A stretch of DNA of 64,000 nt from Micromonospora purpureochromogenes (GTDB lineage Bacteria > Actinomycetota > Actinomycetes > Mycobacteriales > Micromonosporaceae). The notes under the pieces are model-generated. The model was not told the DNA's origin. It made no database searches and was given only the letters and a program-made list of their open reading frames with translations. Where the stretch lies: the NCBI RefSeq assembly GCF_900091515.1, contig NZ_LT607410.1:3286001-3350000 (forward strand), given 5' to 3'. The translations under genes were made by a program, and so were the position numbers. This document shows positions 26,691 through 35,113 of this stretch, piece by piece (positions within the stretch are counted from its first letter, which is position 1; the number at the start of each line of letters is the position of its first letter).

Positions 26691-27530
26691 ATGACCGCCC
26701 AGCCCACCCAGACCACTCAGGACGAGACGCCGGTGGAGGCGCTCGGCGACCTCTACCGCGACGGCATCACCGCCTGCCGCGGCGCCTTCGACGTCGACTG
26801 GGTCGACCAGGTCGGCGAGGACATCGACGCGGCCTTCCGGGAGGCCCGCTCCCGCCCGGACGGCGCGGTCGGCCGCGGCCCCAACCGCTGGTACGTCGAG
26901 ATCCACCCCGAGCAGCTGCGCGGCTTCGCCGACCTGGTCACCCACCCCTGGGTGGTCGCGGTCTGCCGCGCGGTGCTCGGCCCCGACTACGAGATCGTCG
27001 AGCTCGGCTTCGACATCCCGTTCCCGGGGGCCGTCATGCAGCCCTGGCACCGGGACTTCCCGATGCCCGAGGAGACCCGACGCCAACGGCGGCTCACCTC
27101 GCTCGCGTTCAACCTGACCACCGTGGACACGGTCGAGGAGATGGGCCCGTTCGAGATCGCCCCCGGCACCCAGTGGGACGACGGCACCGACTTCGACCAC
27201 GGGATGTTCCCGCCGAAGGAGCGGTATCCCCGCTATGCGCAGCGGGCGGTGCGCAAGTACCCGCGGCGCGGCGACATCTCGGTCCGGTCGGCGCTGACCG
27301 TGCACCGGGGCACCCCGAACGTCTCGACGCTGGCCCGGCCGGTGCTGGTGCTCGGCGTGGACGCCCCGGGCGCCGGCAACGCCGAGCGGCACGACATGGC
27401 CGTCACCCGGGAGTACCGGGACGGGCTGCCCGAGCTGGCCCGCGCCCACCTGCCGTGCCCGGTGGTGGAACGGCTGACCCCGATCCGGCAGAAGCACACC
27501 ATCGAGGGCCTGGTGATGGGGGCCGCCTGA
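26691..27530 (+). CDS. Phytanoyl-CoA dioxygenase family (Fe(II)/2-oxoglutarate oxygenase)
   Basis: 279-aa double-stranded beta-helix oxygenase. The metal triad is His and Asp in QPWHRDFP and the distal His in LTVHRGTPN; an Arg for 2-oxoglutarate lies further on (TLARPVLVLGVD). The hydroxylation substrate is not predictable. AGGAGGA at 26681-26687 precedes the ATG. It is divergent from the metal-receptor gene, and the palindrome at 26646 suggests repressor control. Monocistronic, with a small hairpin after it. Confidence 0.87.
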   Translation: MTAQPTQTTQDETPVEALGDLYRDGITACRGAFDVDWVDQVGEDIDAAFREARSRPDGAVGRGPNRWYVEIHPEQLRGFADLVTHPWVVAVCRAVLGPDYEIVELGFDIPFPGAVMQPWHRDFPMPEETRRQRRLTSLAFNLTTVDTVEEMGPFEIAPGTQWDDGTDFDHGMFPPKERYPRYAQRAVRKYPRRGDISVRSALTVHRGTPNVSTLARPVLVLGVDAPGAGNAERHDMAVTREYRDGLPELARAHLPCPVVERLTPIRQKHTIEGLVMGAA

Positions 27531-27536
27531 GCCGCC

Positions 27537-27554
27537 GGCGCCGACCCCGGCGCC
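27537..27554. terminator. 7-bp hairpin between convergent genes
   Basis: GGCGCCG (27537-27543) pairs with CGGCGCC (27548-27554), immediately before the convergent stop at 27556. Confidence 0.45.
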
Positions 27555-27555
27555 G

Positions 27556-28671
27556 TCAGGCCCGGCCGACCGGCGCCGCCTCCCGGGCCACCGTGGCCAC
27601 CGGGACACCCTCTCGGGCGGCCCACTCGACGGCGTGCCGCACCTCGGTGACCGGCAGCGGCCGCCGGTCGGTCACGGTGACCGCGGCGTGCACCGCGTAG
27701 GCGACGAACGGGTACGAGCGGGCCAGCCCGGCCAGCGCGGCGTGCACCCGGCCGGCGACGGCCAGCGCCTCCTCCTCGGTCACCGACGGCAGGATCAGCA
27801 GGTACTCGTCGGGGGTGAGGCGTACCGCCCGGTCGATCGCGCGCAGCGGCCCGGTCAGCGCCCCGATCACCGCCTGCGCCTCGCGCGCGGCGCTGCGCCG
27901 CCCGAAGCGTTCCGGGGTGCCCGCCGGCTCGGCCACCCGGACCCCGATCAGCGCCACCGGCAGGGTGCCGGAGGCGGTGACCCCGGCCAGCCCGGTCCAC
28001 CGGCGCAGCGCCGGCTCGTCGACCAGCGCGACCGGGGCGTCCGCCGGCTCCCCGTCCGGGCGCCCCGGCGACCCGGGCCGGTACGCCCGTTCGACCCGGC
28101 CGGCCATCAGCCGGATCGCCGCCTCGGCGCGGCTCTCGCCCGGGGTAGCCGGCAGGTCACGGACCCGGGCCAGCACCTCGTCGATCGCCGCCAGCGCCTC
28201 CGCCGGCAGCCGGTCGGCGAGCTGCGACCGCAGCCGCAGCACCTCGTGCAGCGCCTCGTCCCGGCGGAAACCCCACCGACCGTCGAAGAGCCGCCCCGCC
28301 TCCAGCGTCTCGGCCACCTCGACCTCGCGGCGGTCCCGGGCCACCAGGGTCGCGCCGAAGCGCGGGGTCAGCGCCACCACGCTCCACTCCCGGGCCAGCT
28401 CCTCGGCCTCGGCGAGCGCCACCCCGTACGCCCCGGCGGGCAGCCCCGGCGGCGTCTCCCCGACCAGGCCGACCACGGTCACCGCCGCCCCGGCGGCGAT
28501 CCGCTCGTAGCGGGCCCGCTCCCGGGCGAAGTACGGCAGCCGCTGGAAGAGCGCGATCACCACCAGCGGCCCGTCCTCGGCGGTGGCCAGCGCGGCCCGC
28601 TCGATGGCGTGGGAGACCGTGACGAGGCTCCGCTTGGTCAACACTTCCGGTGTGTGTCCGCTGTGCCGCAC
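27556..28671 (-). CDS. DICT sensory domain protein with degenerate GGDEF-like C terminus
   Basis: 371-aa protein. The N-terminal ~190 residues match the DICT sensory domain (TKRSLVTVSHAIERAAL, PLVVIALFQRLPYFARER, YERIAAGAAVTVVG, EWSVVALTPRFGATLVARD). The C-terminal part resembles a diguanylate-cyclase fold (ALIGVRVAEP, LLILPSVTEEEALAVAGRVHAAL) but the signature GGDEF position reads TPDEY, so cyclase activity is unlikely. It may be a light or redox sensor acting by protein contact. GTG at 28671 is set by the -10 box at 28678. Confidence 0.8.
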   Translation of the reverse strand: MRHSGHTPEVLTKRSLVTVSHAIERAALATAEDGPLVVIALFQRLPYFARERARYERIAAGAAVTVVGLVGETPPGLPAGAYGVALAEAEELAREWSVVALTPRFGATLVARDRREVEVAETLEAGRLFDGRWGFRRDEALHEVLRLRSQLADRLPAEALAAIDEVLARVRDLPATPGESRAEAAIRLMAGRVERAYRPGSPGRPDGEPADAPVALVDEPALRRWTGLAGVTASGTLPVALIGVRVAEPAGTPERFGRRSAAREAQAVIGALTGPLRAIDRAVRLTPDEYLLILPSVTEEEALAVAGRVHAALAGLARSYPFVAYAVHAAVTVTDRRPLPVTEVRHAVEWAAREGVPVATVAREAAPVGRA

Positions 28672-28677
28672 CCGCCG

Positions 28678-28683
28678 AGCCTA
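28678..28683 (-). promoter_or_regulatory. -10 box of a leaderless promoter (TAGGCT, minus strand)
   Basis: TAGGCT on the minus strand ends 6 nt before the GTG of the DICT gene. Confidence 0.5.
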
Positions 28684-28812
28684 GAGAAACCGGTCGGTCC
28701 GCGCACCTGACGGGGCTCCGGACCCGGATCCGACCGCACCGGCGAGGCGACGAGCGGGATCGAGGTCCTAGACTCGGCCGGTCGACCGACCACGTGAGGA
28801 TCCGGCACCACC

Positions 28813-29691
28813 ATGACGCGTACCGCCACCGACGACGGTTCCCGGCTGCGGCCGCTGCCGCTCGACGGTGCCGCGCTGCCCGTCCGGGCCGGTCAGGTGG
28901 TGCACGCCGGTCGCCGGCTCGGCGACCTGGTGAACCGGCGCCCGGAGGGCATCACCGGGCACCAGTGGAGTTCGGCGACCCGCGAGGAGTTCGACCACGT
29001 GGTCTGCGCCGCGGACACCGGTCGGCCGCTCTTCGCCGTCGTGCTCGGCGCGCCGGCGCCGCCCGGCTCGGCCCGGCAGCGCGCCGAGCGGATGCGCGAC
29101 GCCGTCTGCGCCGCGGTCGACCTGCCCGTGCTGCGGGTCGAGTCGCCGACGTTGCGGCCCGCCGCCCACGGCCCGCGGATCGTCGGGTACGTCATCGACG
29201 CCCGCGCGTACGCCGGCCCGTCCACCGGCCAGGACGGCGACGGGTACGACAGCGCGGTGGCCTTCCGCGACATCGTCGGTCGGCTGCCCGACGGCCGCAC
29301 CGGCCCGGTCAACGACCTCGGGGCGCTGACCCGCGCCGCCGCCGTCGACGCGTACGTGTCCCGGCGGCTGGCCGACCCCATCGTGCGGGGGCTGCACGTG
29401 CGGTGGCGGGACGGGACGGCCGAGGGGTGGAGCTGGGTCGAGGTGCGGCCCGGTCGCTGCCTGGTCGAGCGGGTGACCGTCCGCGAGCACCGCTTCTGGT
29501 GCGGGGTGGACGCCGCCCGGCTGGCCGAGGACCTGGCCGCCGTCGCGGTGGGGGACCGGCTGCGGGCGCTGGAGGCCGACGAACCGCCGCTGGTGGACCG
29601 GCCCGAGCTGCGGCGCGAGATCCGGGGGCTGCGCGCCCGCCGGGACGAACTGGTCGGCGGTTTCGCCTTCGACCACCTCTGCGTCGAGTGA
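28813..29691 (+). CDS. DUF2726-like protein
   Basis: 292-aa soluble protein. The N-terminal half resembles DUF2726, a nuclease-like fold (EEFDHVVCAADTGRPLFAVVLG, RQRAERMRDAVCAAVDLPVLRVES), in which an acidic residue and R/K-rich helix come before a 'LPVLRV' strand. The C-terminal half has no family I recognise (VRWRDGTAEGWSWVEVRPGRCLVERV). ATG at 28813 with GTGAGGA upstream. Function unknown. Confidence 0.7.
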   Translation: MTRTATDDGSRLRPLPLDGAALPVRAGQVVHAGRRLGDLVNRRPEGITGHQWSSATREEFDHVVCAADTGRPLFAVVLGAPAPPGSARQRAERMRDAVCAAVDLPVLRVESPTLRPAAHGPRIVGYVIDARAYAGPSTGQDGDGYDSAVAFRDIVGRLPDGRTGPVNDLGALTRAAAVDAYVSRRLADPIVRGLHVRWRDGTAEGWSWVEVRPGRCLVERVTVREHRFWCGVDAARLAEDLAAVAVGDRLRALEADEPPLVDRPELRREIRGLRARRDELVGGFAFDHLCVE

Positions 29692-30002
29692 CCTTCGACC
29701 GTAGCGTCGCCGCGCGGTGACTCCGCGTCTTTCCGAACCCCCGATCGGACGGTCGTCACCAGCCCGTTCCGAATTCCCCGATCCGCGTTGAACCATCGCC
29801 CGCGGCGCTCCGTACCTAAGCGGGAATGGACAGAGTTCTTCCCAGCCGCGCCACCCGACGCGGCGGACGGTGCGGAAAGGGCATCGTCGGCCATCGACGC
29901 GCGACCGGAACGTCGCAGTGATCCCGACGGGCGTCCCACCCCGAATTCCGTTCGCCCGACGGGTCACGAGTCAGGTACCGGATCGAGAAGGAGAGCAATT
30001 CG
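29692..30002. other. 311-bp intergenic region upstream of secreted protein gene
   Basis: No gene seen. It is somewhat less GC-rich than the surroundings (GAATTC occurs twice) and ends in GAAGGAGAG, the ribosome binding site of the next gene. It probably holds that gene's promoter and a 5' leader. I find no riboswitch-like fold. Confidence 0.5.
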
Positions 30003-31304
30003 ATGCGCAGGTCCACAGGGGCGCGCCGGTCATCCGGTAACGCGCGGAGCAAGCGGCTGCTGGCGGCGGTCGGCGCGCTCGCGGTCTTCGGCGCTATCGC
30101 CGCGGTGACCCAGATCTCGTCGGCCCACGAGAATCGGCGGACGACGACCCGCAACGTCTCGTCCGCCTGCGTGGCGCCGAGTCCCGGCGCCACCTCGCCG
30201 AGCGGACGCGGCAGTACCACTCAGACGTGGCAGAACGGGCACTGGGTCCGCAACCACTGGGGCGACGGCCAGATGTCCGTCGCCGAGTGCCAGGCCGTCA
30301 AGGACGGCAACGCGCCGGTGAACACCGTCGCCTCCGGCGTGATCTGCCCGGACGTTGCCGACAAGCTGCCCCGGGTCCCGGACCGCGCCCGGGCCGAGGT
30401 CGACCGGAACCTCGCGCTGCTGCAGACCCAGATCGCCGAGGCCGACCGGCGGCTGGCCGCCGAGGGCCGCAACGGGCAGACGTTCATCAACAACGCCATT
30501 CTGCGTCCGTTGGAGGACAAGCGGCGCGCGACGTTGAACCGGATCGCGACCGCCATCGACCGGGTGGGGCCGCGCCCGCAGGGCCTGGATCAGCTCGCGA
30601 AATGCACCGTCGCCGCGAACAACAACAACGGCGGCGCCAATGGTGGCCAGAACGGCGGTCAGACCGGTGCTCCGACCGCCGCCCCGACCAACGGGGGCCA
30701 GAACGGCGGTCAGAATGGTGGCCAGAACGGCGGCGGAAACAACAACGGCGGGAACAACCTCGGCGTGCTGGCCAAGGACTGCACCAACAGCAGGCTGCAG
30801 CCCCACGACGGTTTCCAGAACGGCAACCGCTGCGTGAGCACCGCCTTCGGTGAGGTCGGCGCGGCCGCCAACAACCCGTCCCTGCTGATCACCGAGTTCC
30901 CGGAGCAGGTGCAGCGCAATCAGGCGTTCGCGCTGCGGGTCTCGACCCGGAACCTGATCCGCGACCGGTTCCTCGCCGCCGGCCAGGGCGGCTACTACCT
31001 GGAGAGCTCGGTCCTCAACGACCAGGGGCTGACCCGCGGTCACTTCCACACCGCGTGCCGGATGCTGCAGAGCACCGACGAGGCCCCGTCGAACCCGCAG
31101 GACGTGCCGGCGTTCTTCGTCGCCACCGAGGACGGTCGGGGCGGTGGCCAGGCCGACGAGGTGACCATCCAGATCCCGGGCCTGCCGCAGTCGGGCACGG
31201 CGCAGTGCGCGGTCTGGGCCGGTGACGGCTCGCACCGGGTGCCGATGATGGAGCGGGCCAACCAGACCCCCGCCTTCGACGTGGTGCGGATCGAAGTCGA
31301 CTGA
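30003..31304 (+). CDS. Secreted protein with Asn/Gly/Gln-rich linker, unknown function
   Basis: 433-aa exported protein. It has a long N-region with Arg/Lys and a transmembrane/signal segment (LLAAVGALAVFGAIAAVTQI). A conserved N-terminal domain with Cys follows, then a coiled-coil-like helix (about residues 128-190). A low-complexity stretch of NGGQNGG repeats covers about 208-255. The C-terminal domain has LLITEFPEQVQRNQAFALRV, GHFHTACRML and AQCAVWAGDGSHRVPM; its His/Cys motif could bind metal. A clear ribosome binding site precedes the ATG. Family not recognised. Confidence 0.8.
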   Translation: MRRSTGARRSSGNARSKRLLAAVGALAVFGAIAAVTQISSAHENRRTTTRNVSSACVAPSPGATSPSGRGSTTQTWQNGHWVRNHWGDGQMSVAECQAVKDGNAPVNTVASGVICPDVADKLPRVPDRARAEVDRNLALLQTQIAEADRRLAAEGRNGQTFINNAILRPLEDKRRATLNRIATAIDRVGPRPQGLDQLAKCTVAANNNNGGANGGQNGGQTGAPTAAPTNGGQNGGQNGGQNGGGNNNGGNNLGVLAKDCTNSRLQPHDGFQNGNRCVSTAFGEVGAAANNPSLLITEFPEQVQRNQAFALRVSTRNLIRDRFLAAGQGGYYLESSVLNDQGLTRGHFHTACRMLQSTDEAPSNPQDVPAFFVATEDGRGGGQADEVTIQIPGLPQSGTAQCAVWAGDGSHRVPMMERANQTPAFDVVRIEVD

Positions 31305-31322
31305 CCCGTCGTACGACACCGT

Positions 31323-31356
31323 CGCGGGCCGTCCGGAGAGATCCGGGCGGCCCGCG
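31323..31356 (+). terminator. 13-bp interrupted hairpin with T-tract
   Basis: CGCGGGCCG plus CCGG pair with CCGG plus CGGCCCGCG across a 6-nt loop; TGTTTT follows at 31361, unusual here and typical of an intrinsic terminator. Confidence 0.75.
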
Positions 31357-31497
31357 GCCGTGTTTTCGGACCAGCGTCGCGACCCGCTGGCGGGTAGCGC
31401 GGTGCACCGGCGTCGCCGGGCCGGGCCGGCGGCCACGTTGCCGGCGGCCCCGGTCCACCGGTCGATCGTGACCGTGGCGAGCGGCACGGCCGGCCCG

Positions 31498-31503
31498 TAG
31501 GGT
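31498..31503 (+). promoter_or_regulatory. -10 box of a leaderless promoter (TAGGGT)
   Basis: TAGGGT ends 6 nt before the ATG at 31510. Confidence 0.5.
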
Positions 31504-31509
31504 CGGTGG

Positions 31510-32034
31510 ATGTCCGCCACCCGTTTCCCGGTCCTGCTCGACGGCCCGGGCAACCACGTCGACGACCCCCGGGAGCTGCTGGTCGGCTATCTCGACTGGT
31601 ACCGGGAGGCGCTGGCCCGCAAGACCGCCGGCCTGTCGGAGGAGCAGCTGCGCTCTCCCGTCGACGGGCTCGGCTGGGCGCCGCTCGGGCTGGTGCGGCA
31701 CCTCGGCTGGGTGGAGCGGCGCTGGATCCGGTGGGGCTTCGCCGCGGAGCAGGTCGCGCCGTGCCCGCCGGGCGAGGACGACGCCGAGTGGCGGGTGGAC
31801 GCCCTGTCGACGGAGCAGGTGTGGCGGGCGTACCGGGCGGAGGTGGCGCACACCCGCCGGATCGTCGCCGGGGTGCCGCTGTCGCGGCGGGCGGCGCTCG
31901 GCGGCCGGTTCCCCGCCGCCGCGGACGTGCCGTCGCTGGGCCGGATCCTGTTCCACCTCCTGCAGGAGTACGCCCGGCACCTGGGTCAGCTCGACGTGGC
32001 CCGGCAGTTGCTCGACGGGGTCACCGGCGAGTGA
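31510..32034 (+). CDS. DinB-fold protein (DUF664-like, possible mycothiol-dependent enzyme)
   Basis: 174-aa four-helix DinB/DUF664 protein: the helix LLVGYLDWYREALARKTAGL, then LGLVRHLGWVERRW (metal-ligand His), and C-terminal HLLQEYARHLGQLDVARQLL with the second and third His ligands. Actinobacterial members act as mycothiol-dependent transferases or isomerases (family knowledge). A leaderless start is supported by TAGGGT. A very strong bidirectional terminator separates it from lsr2. Confidence 0.85.
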   Translation: MSATRFPVLLDGPGNHVDDPRELLVGYLDWYREALARKTAGLSEEQLRSPVDGLGWAPLGLVRHLGWVERRWIRWGFAAEQVAPCPPGEDDAEWRVDALSTEQVWRAYRAEVAHTRRIVAGVPLSRRAALGGRFPAAADVPSLGRILFHLLQEYARHLGQLDVARQLLDGVTGE

Positions 32035-32094
32035 CCGGGCGGTGCGCACCGGCCGGGGCGCACCAGCGGGTGGAAATTGTGAACGCGGCGAAAA

Positions 32095-32134
32095 GCGTAG
32101 GGGTCACGCTGATTTCTCAGCGTGACCCCTACGC
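32095..32134. terminator. 18-bp bidirectional terminator between convergent genes
   Basis: The stem at 32095-32112 is perfectly complementary to 32117-32134 (GCGTAGGGG... / ...CCCCTACGC) around TTTC. It serves the DinB-like gene on the left and lsr2 on the right. Confidence 0.88.
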
Positions 32135-32164
32135 GGCGGATCGTGATGCCCCCGGCGACGCCGG

Positions 32165-32512
32165 TCAGCGGTTCTTCCACGCCTCCACGACGTTGACCGG
32201 GATGCGGCCGCGCTCGGAAATCTCGTAGCCGTTCTTGGCGGCCCATTCCCGGATGGCCCGGTTCTGCTCGCGGTCCATTCCGGAGACCGCGGCGCGAGCC
32301 GGGCGGCGGACCGGGCGGCCGGCGTCGACGTTGCCCCGCCCCATTCGCCTGCCAGCGCTGATGTACGGGTCGAGCGCCTTGCGCAGCACCCCCGCGTTCT
32401 CGTCGGAGAGGTCGATGGTGTACGCCACCCCGTCCAGGCTGAACTCGACGGTCCGGTCGGCCTTTCCGCCGTCCAGGTCGTCGCTCAGAACGGTGATTAC
32501 TTTCCTTGCCAT
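32165..32512 (-). CDS. lsr2: Lsr2 nucleoid-associated protein (H-NS-like xenogeneic silencer)
   Basis: 115-aa Lsr2. The N-terminal dimerisation domain (ARKVITVLSDDLDGGKADRTVEFSLDG, YTIDLSDENAGVLRKAL) and a basic linker are followed by the C-terminal DNA-binding domain (NRAIREWAAKNGYEISERGRIPVNVVEAWKNR), whose RGR is the AT-hook-like minor-groove contact. It coats AT-rich DNA and silences acquired genes. ATG at 32512 is preferred (GGGAG eight nt upstream); ATG at 32518 is too close to it. The upstream 120 bp are noticeably AT-rich, as expected of an autoregulated lsr2. Confidence 0.93.
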   Translation of the reverse strand: MARKVITVLSDDLDGGKADRTVEFSLDGVAYTIDLSDENAGVLRKALDPYISAGRRMGRGNVDAGRPVRRPARAAVSGMDREQNRAIREWAAKNGYEISERGRIPVNVVEAWKNR

Positions 32513-32651
32513 CGCCATTGCTCCCTGTGTCGGGCGGGGTGTGGTCAAGAGTTTGACGTATCGGCCGGCTAATCCGCAACAATATGCGTCGCTTTCATTT
32601 GACGAGTCGCGCCAATCGTGGAAAATCCAAGCGGCCAATGGGCCGGCGCCG

Positions 32652-33290
32652 TCAGTCGGTGAGCAGTCCGGCGTGTCCGGCCAGCGCGGCGGCCTCCGCG
32701 CGGCTGGACACCCGCAGCTTGCGCAGCAGCGCGGCGGTCATCCGTTTCACCGTCCGTTCCGAGACGTGCAACTGCTCGGCGATCTCCACCGTGCTGCGAC
32801 CGGCCGCGATGGACCGCAGCAGCCGCCGCTCCTCGGAGTCCAGGTCGACCGAGCTGCTGCGGGCCGGCCGGAGCAGGCCACGCAGCAGGGGACCGGGCAG
32901 CACCGCCCAGCCGTCGAGGACGGCCAGGATCGGCGGGAGCAGTTCCTCCGGCTCGCTGCTCTTGGGCAGAAAGCCCTCCGCCCCGGCGCGCAGCGCCTCC
33001 AGCGCCGGCGCCGGGTCGTCCCCGCCGGACATCGCCACCACCCGTACCCGTGGGGTGGTGCGGCGGATGGCGGCGATCGCGCGGATCCCGCCGGGTGGCG
33101 GCATGTGCAGGTCGACCAGGGCGAGGTCGGGTTGGGTGCGGCCGACCAGCGAGGCGGCGGCGGAGGCGTCGCCGGTGGAGTCGACGACCCGGGCGCGTCC
33201 GTCGGTGCTGGCGGGCAGCAGCAGTTCCAGGCCGCGGACGAAGAGCGGATGGTCGTCCACGACGACCAGCCGGATGGGGGCGTCGAGCAT
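32652..33290 (-). CDS. NarL/LuxR-type response regulator
   Basis: 212-aa regulator. The receiver domain has the acidic pair in VVVDDHPLF, phosphoacceptor Asp in LALVDLHMPP, Ser in AMSGGDD and Lys in GFLPKSS. The C-terminal LuxR helix-turn-helix is STVEIAEQLHVSERTVKRMTAALLRKL. It is divergent from a small histidine kinase (66 bp between starts), its likely partner. Confidence 0.88.
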   Translation of the reverse strand: MLDAPIRLVVVDDHPLFVRGLELLLPASTDGRARVVDSTGDASAAASLVGRTQPDLALVDLHMPPPGGIRAIAAIRRTTPRVRVVAMSGGDDPAPALEALRAGAEGFLPKSSEPEELLPPILAVLDGWAVLPGPLLRGLLRPARSSSVDLDSEERRLLRSIAAGRSTVEIAEQLHVSERTVKRMTAALLRKLRVSSRAEAAALAGHAGLLTD

Positions 33291-33355
33291 GCCTGTTTCC
33301 TTCCCGAACGGGTAGGGATCATGCGGATTTGTGTGGATAGAGGGGAGTTGGGCGG

Positions 33356-34090
33356 GTGCGCGCGCGACACGGAAACAGGAAGCTGGTGCGGCGGTGGCGG
33401 CCCGCCGGTCCCGACCACGGGGGATCCCTCGGCGAACCCGCCGACCCGGGGCTGATGCTGCGGGTGCTCTGCCACGAGCTGCGGACCCCGGTCAGCTCGC
33501 TGGCCTCGCTCACCCGGGCGCTCGCGGAGGACACCGGGCGGCTGCCCGCCGAGGAACGCCGGGCGATCAGCGAGCTGGCTCGCCAACAGGCCGCCCACCT
33601 GGACGGACTGCTGCGCGCGGTCACCGCCGGTGGTGGCGCGCTGACCCCGGCCGCCCGCCCGGACCGGATCGCGCCGCTGGCCGACCTCGTGCCCGTGGTG
33701 GTCGCCCTCGTCCCGCCGCACCGGCTGCGTACCCGGGTCACCCGCCCGGCCGGCGGATGCCCCGTGCCGGCGCGACGGACCCGCCAGGTGCTGGTGAACC
33801 TGGTGCAGAACGCGCTGCGGCACGGACCGGCCGACGGGGAGGTCGGGCTCTACGCCGCGGTGCGCCCGGCCGGGCTGAGCATCCTCGTCACCGACCAGGG
33901 CCGGTCGACCGACGGTCTGGCCGAGGCGCTGCGCCGGCCCACACCCGGCGGTGGGATGCACGGACTCGGCCTGTGGATCACGCGCCAGCTGGTCGCCGCC
34001 GACGGCGGGTCGGTGCGGGCGCACCGGCTGCGTCCGCGCGGCGTCGGGGTGGAGGTGCTGCTGCCCGGGGACGGCCGCCAACCGGGTTGA
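33356..34090 (+). CDS. Soluble histidine kinase, minimal core
   Basis: 244-aa kinase with no transmembrane or sensor domain. It has HisKA (LCHELRTPVSSLASL, phospho-His), N-box LVNLVQNALRHG, a reduced D/G1 box VTDQGRSTDG and G2 box GGGMHGLGLWI. It probably senses an internal signal through a partner protein. GTG start at 33356; a short Arg-rich N terminus precedes the kinase core. Divergent from the LuxR-type regulator; Mn-catalase follows 87 bp downstream. Confidence 0.85.
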   Translation: MRARHGNRKLVRRWRPAGPDHGGSLGEPADPGLMLRVLCHELRTPVSSLASLTRALAEDTGRLPAEERRAISELARQQAAHLDGLLRAVTAGGGALTPAARPDRIAPLADLVPVVVALVPPHRLRTRVTRPAGGCPVPARRTRQVLVNLVQNALRHGPADGEVGLYAAVRPAGLSILVTDQGRSTDGLAEALRRPTPGGGMHGLGLWITRQLVAADGGSVRAHRLRPRGVGVEVLLPGDGRQPG

Positions 34091-34177
34091 CCCTCCAGGG
34101 CCGCCGGATGGCCCCGACGGGTCGGCGCGGCGGGAACCCCGCTCGGTGTCACCCCGATCGCACCGAGGAGGAAAAGA

Positions 34178-35047
34178 ATGTTCAGCCACATCAAGGACCT
34201 GCAGTTCGAGGCCAAGCCGGACGGCCCCGACGCCGCGTTCGCCCGCCGGCTCCAGGAGATCCTGGGCGGCAAGTGGGGCGAGATGACGGTCGCCAACCAG
34301 TACCTCTACCAGGGCTGGAACTGCCGGCTGCCCGGCAAGTACAAGGACCTGCTGTTGGACGTGGGCACCGAGGAGATGGGCCACGTCGAGATGATCGCCA
34401 CGATGATCACGCGGCTGCTGGAGAACGCACCCCTGTCGTTGCAGGAGGCCGCCGACGACAACCCGATGGTCGGGGCGATCTACGGCGGGTCGAACCCGGC
34501 GCACTTCATCCACGGCGGCGGCGGCGCCCTGCCGACGGACAGCAACGGCGTGCCGTGGAACGCGGCCTTCATCACCGCCAGCGGCAACCTGATGGCCGAC
34601 TTCCAGCTCAACGTCACCGCCGAGGCGCAGGGCCGGCTCCAGGTCTCCCGGCTGTTCCACATGACCGACGACCCGGGCGTCAAGCAGATGCTGCGCTTCC
34701 TGCTGGCCCGCGACACCATGCACCAGAACATGTGGATGGCGGCGATCGAGCAGCTCAAGGAGGACGGGCTGGAGGAGATGCCGGTCCCGGACGCCTTCCC
34801 CGACTCCAAGGAGTTCACCGAGCAGTTCAGCTACACCTACCTGGACTTCTCGCCGGGCACCGATGCCGCCGAGGGGCGGTGGGCCTCCGGGCCGACGCCC
34901 GACGGCAAGGGCGAGTTCCGCTACGACCACAGCCCGCGGGCCCACGCCCCCGAGCCGGTGCTGGCTCCCGGCGACCCGCGCCTGTACGGCACCAACCCGG
35001 GTGTCGCCGGCGGCATGGTCACCAAGGTCAAGAGCAAGCTCACCTGA
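34178..35047 (+). CDS. Manganese catalase
   Basis: 289-aa non-haem, di-Mn catalase. Ferritin-like bundle with metal ligands in QYLYQGWNC, TEEMGHVEMI, FNASGNLMADFQLNVTAEAQGR-like (here FITASGNLMADFQLN) and TMHQNMWMAAIE. The C-terminal tail is Pro/Gly-rich with a KVKSKL end. It removes H2O2 in the cytoplasm without haem. AGGAGG lies 8 nt before the ATG. It forms a unit with a putative Mn transporter and a small membrane protein downstream. Confidence 0.93.
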   Translation: MFSHIKDLQFEAKPDGPDAAFARRLQEILGGKWGEMTVANQYLYQGWNCRLPGKYKDLLLDVGTEEMGHVEMIATMITRLLENAPLSLQEAADDNPMVGAIYGGSNPAHFIHGGGGALPTDSNGVPWNAAFITASGNLMADFQLNVTAEAQGRLQVSRLFHMTDDPGVKQMLRFLLARDTMHQNMWMAAIEQLKEDGLEEMPVPDAFPDSKEFTEQFSYTYLDFSPGTDAAEGRWASGPTPDGKGEFRYDHSPRAHAPEPVLAPGDPRLYGTNPGVAGGMVTKVKSKLT

Positions 35048-35113
35048 GGTCGCCGCTCCGGGCCGTCCCCGCGTGGACGGCCCGGCGGCACCCGTACGCG
35101 CAGGAGGTGCGCT

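Noticed and set aside
29692..30002. Possible hidden small gene in the 311-bp gap
   Set aside because: No open frame with a ribosome binding site and coding-like codon use was found.
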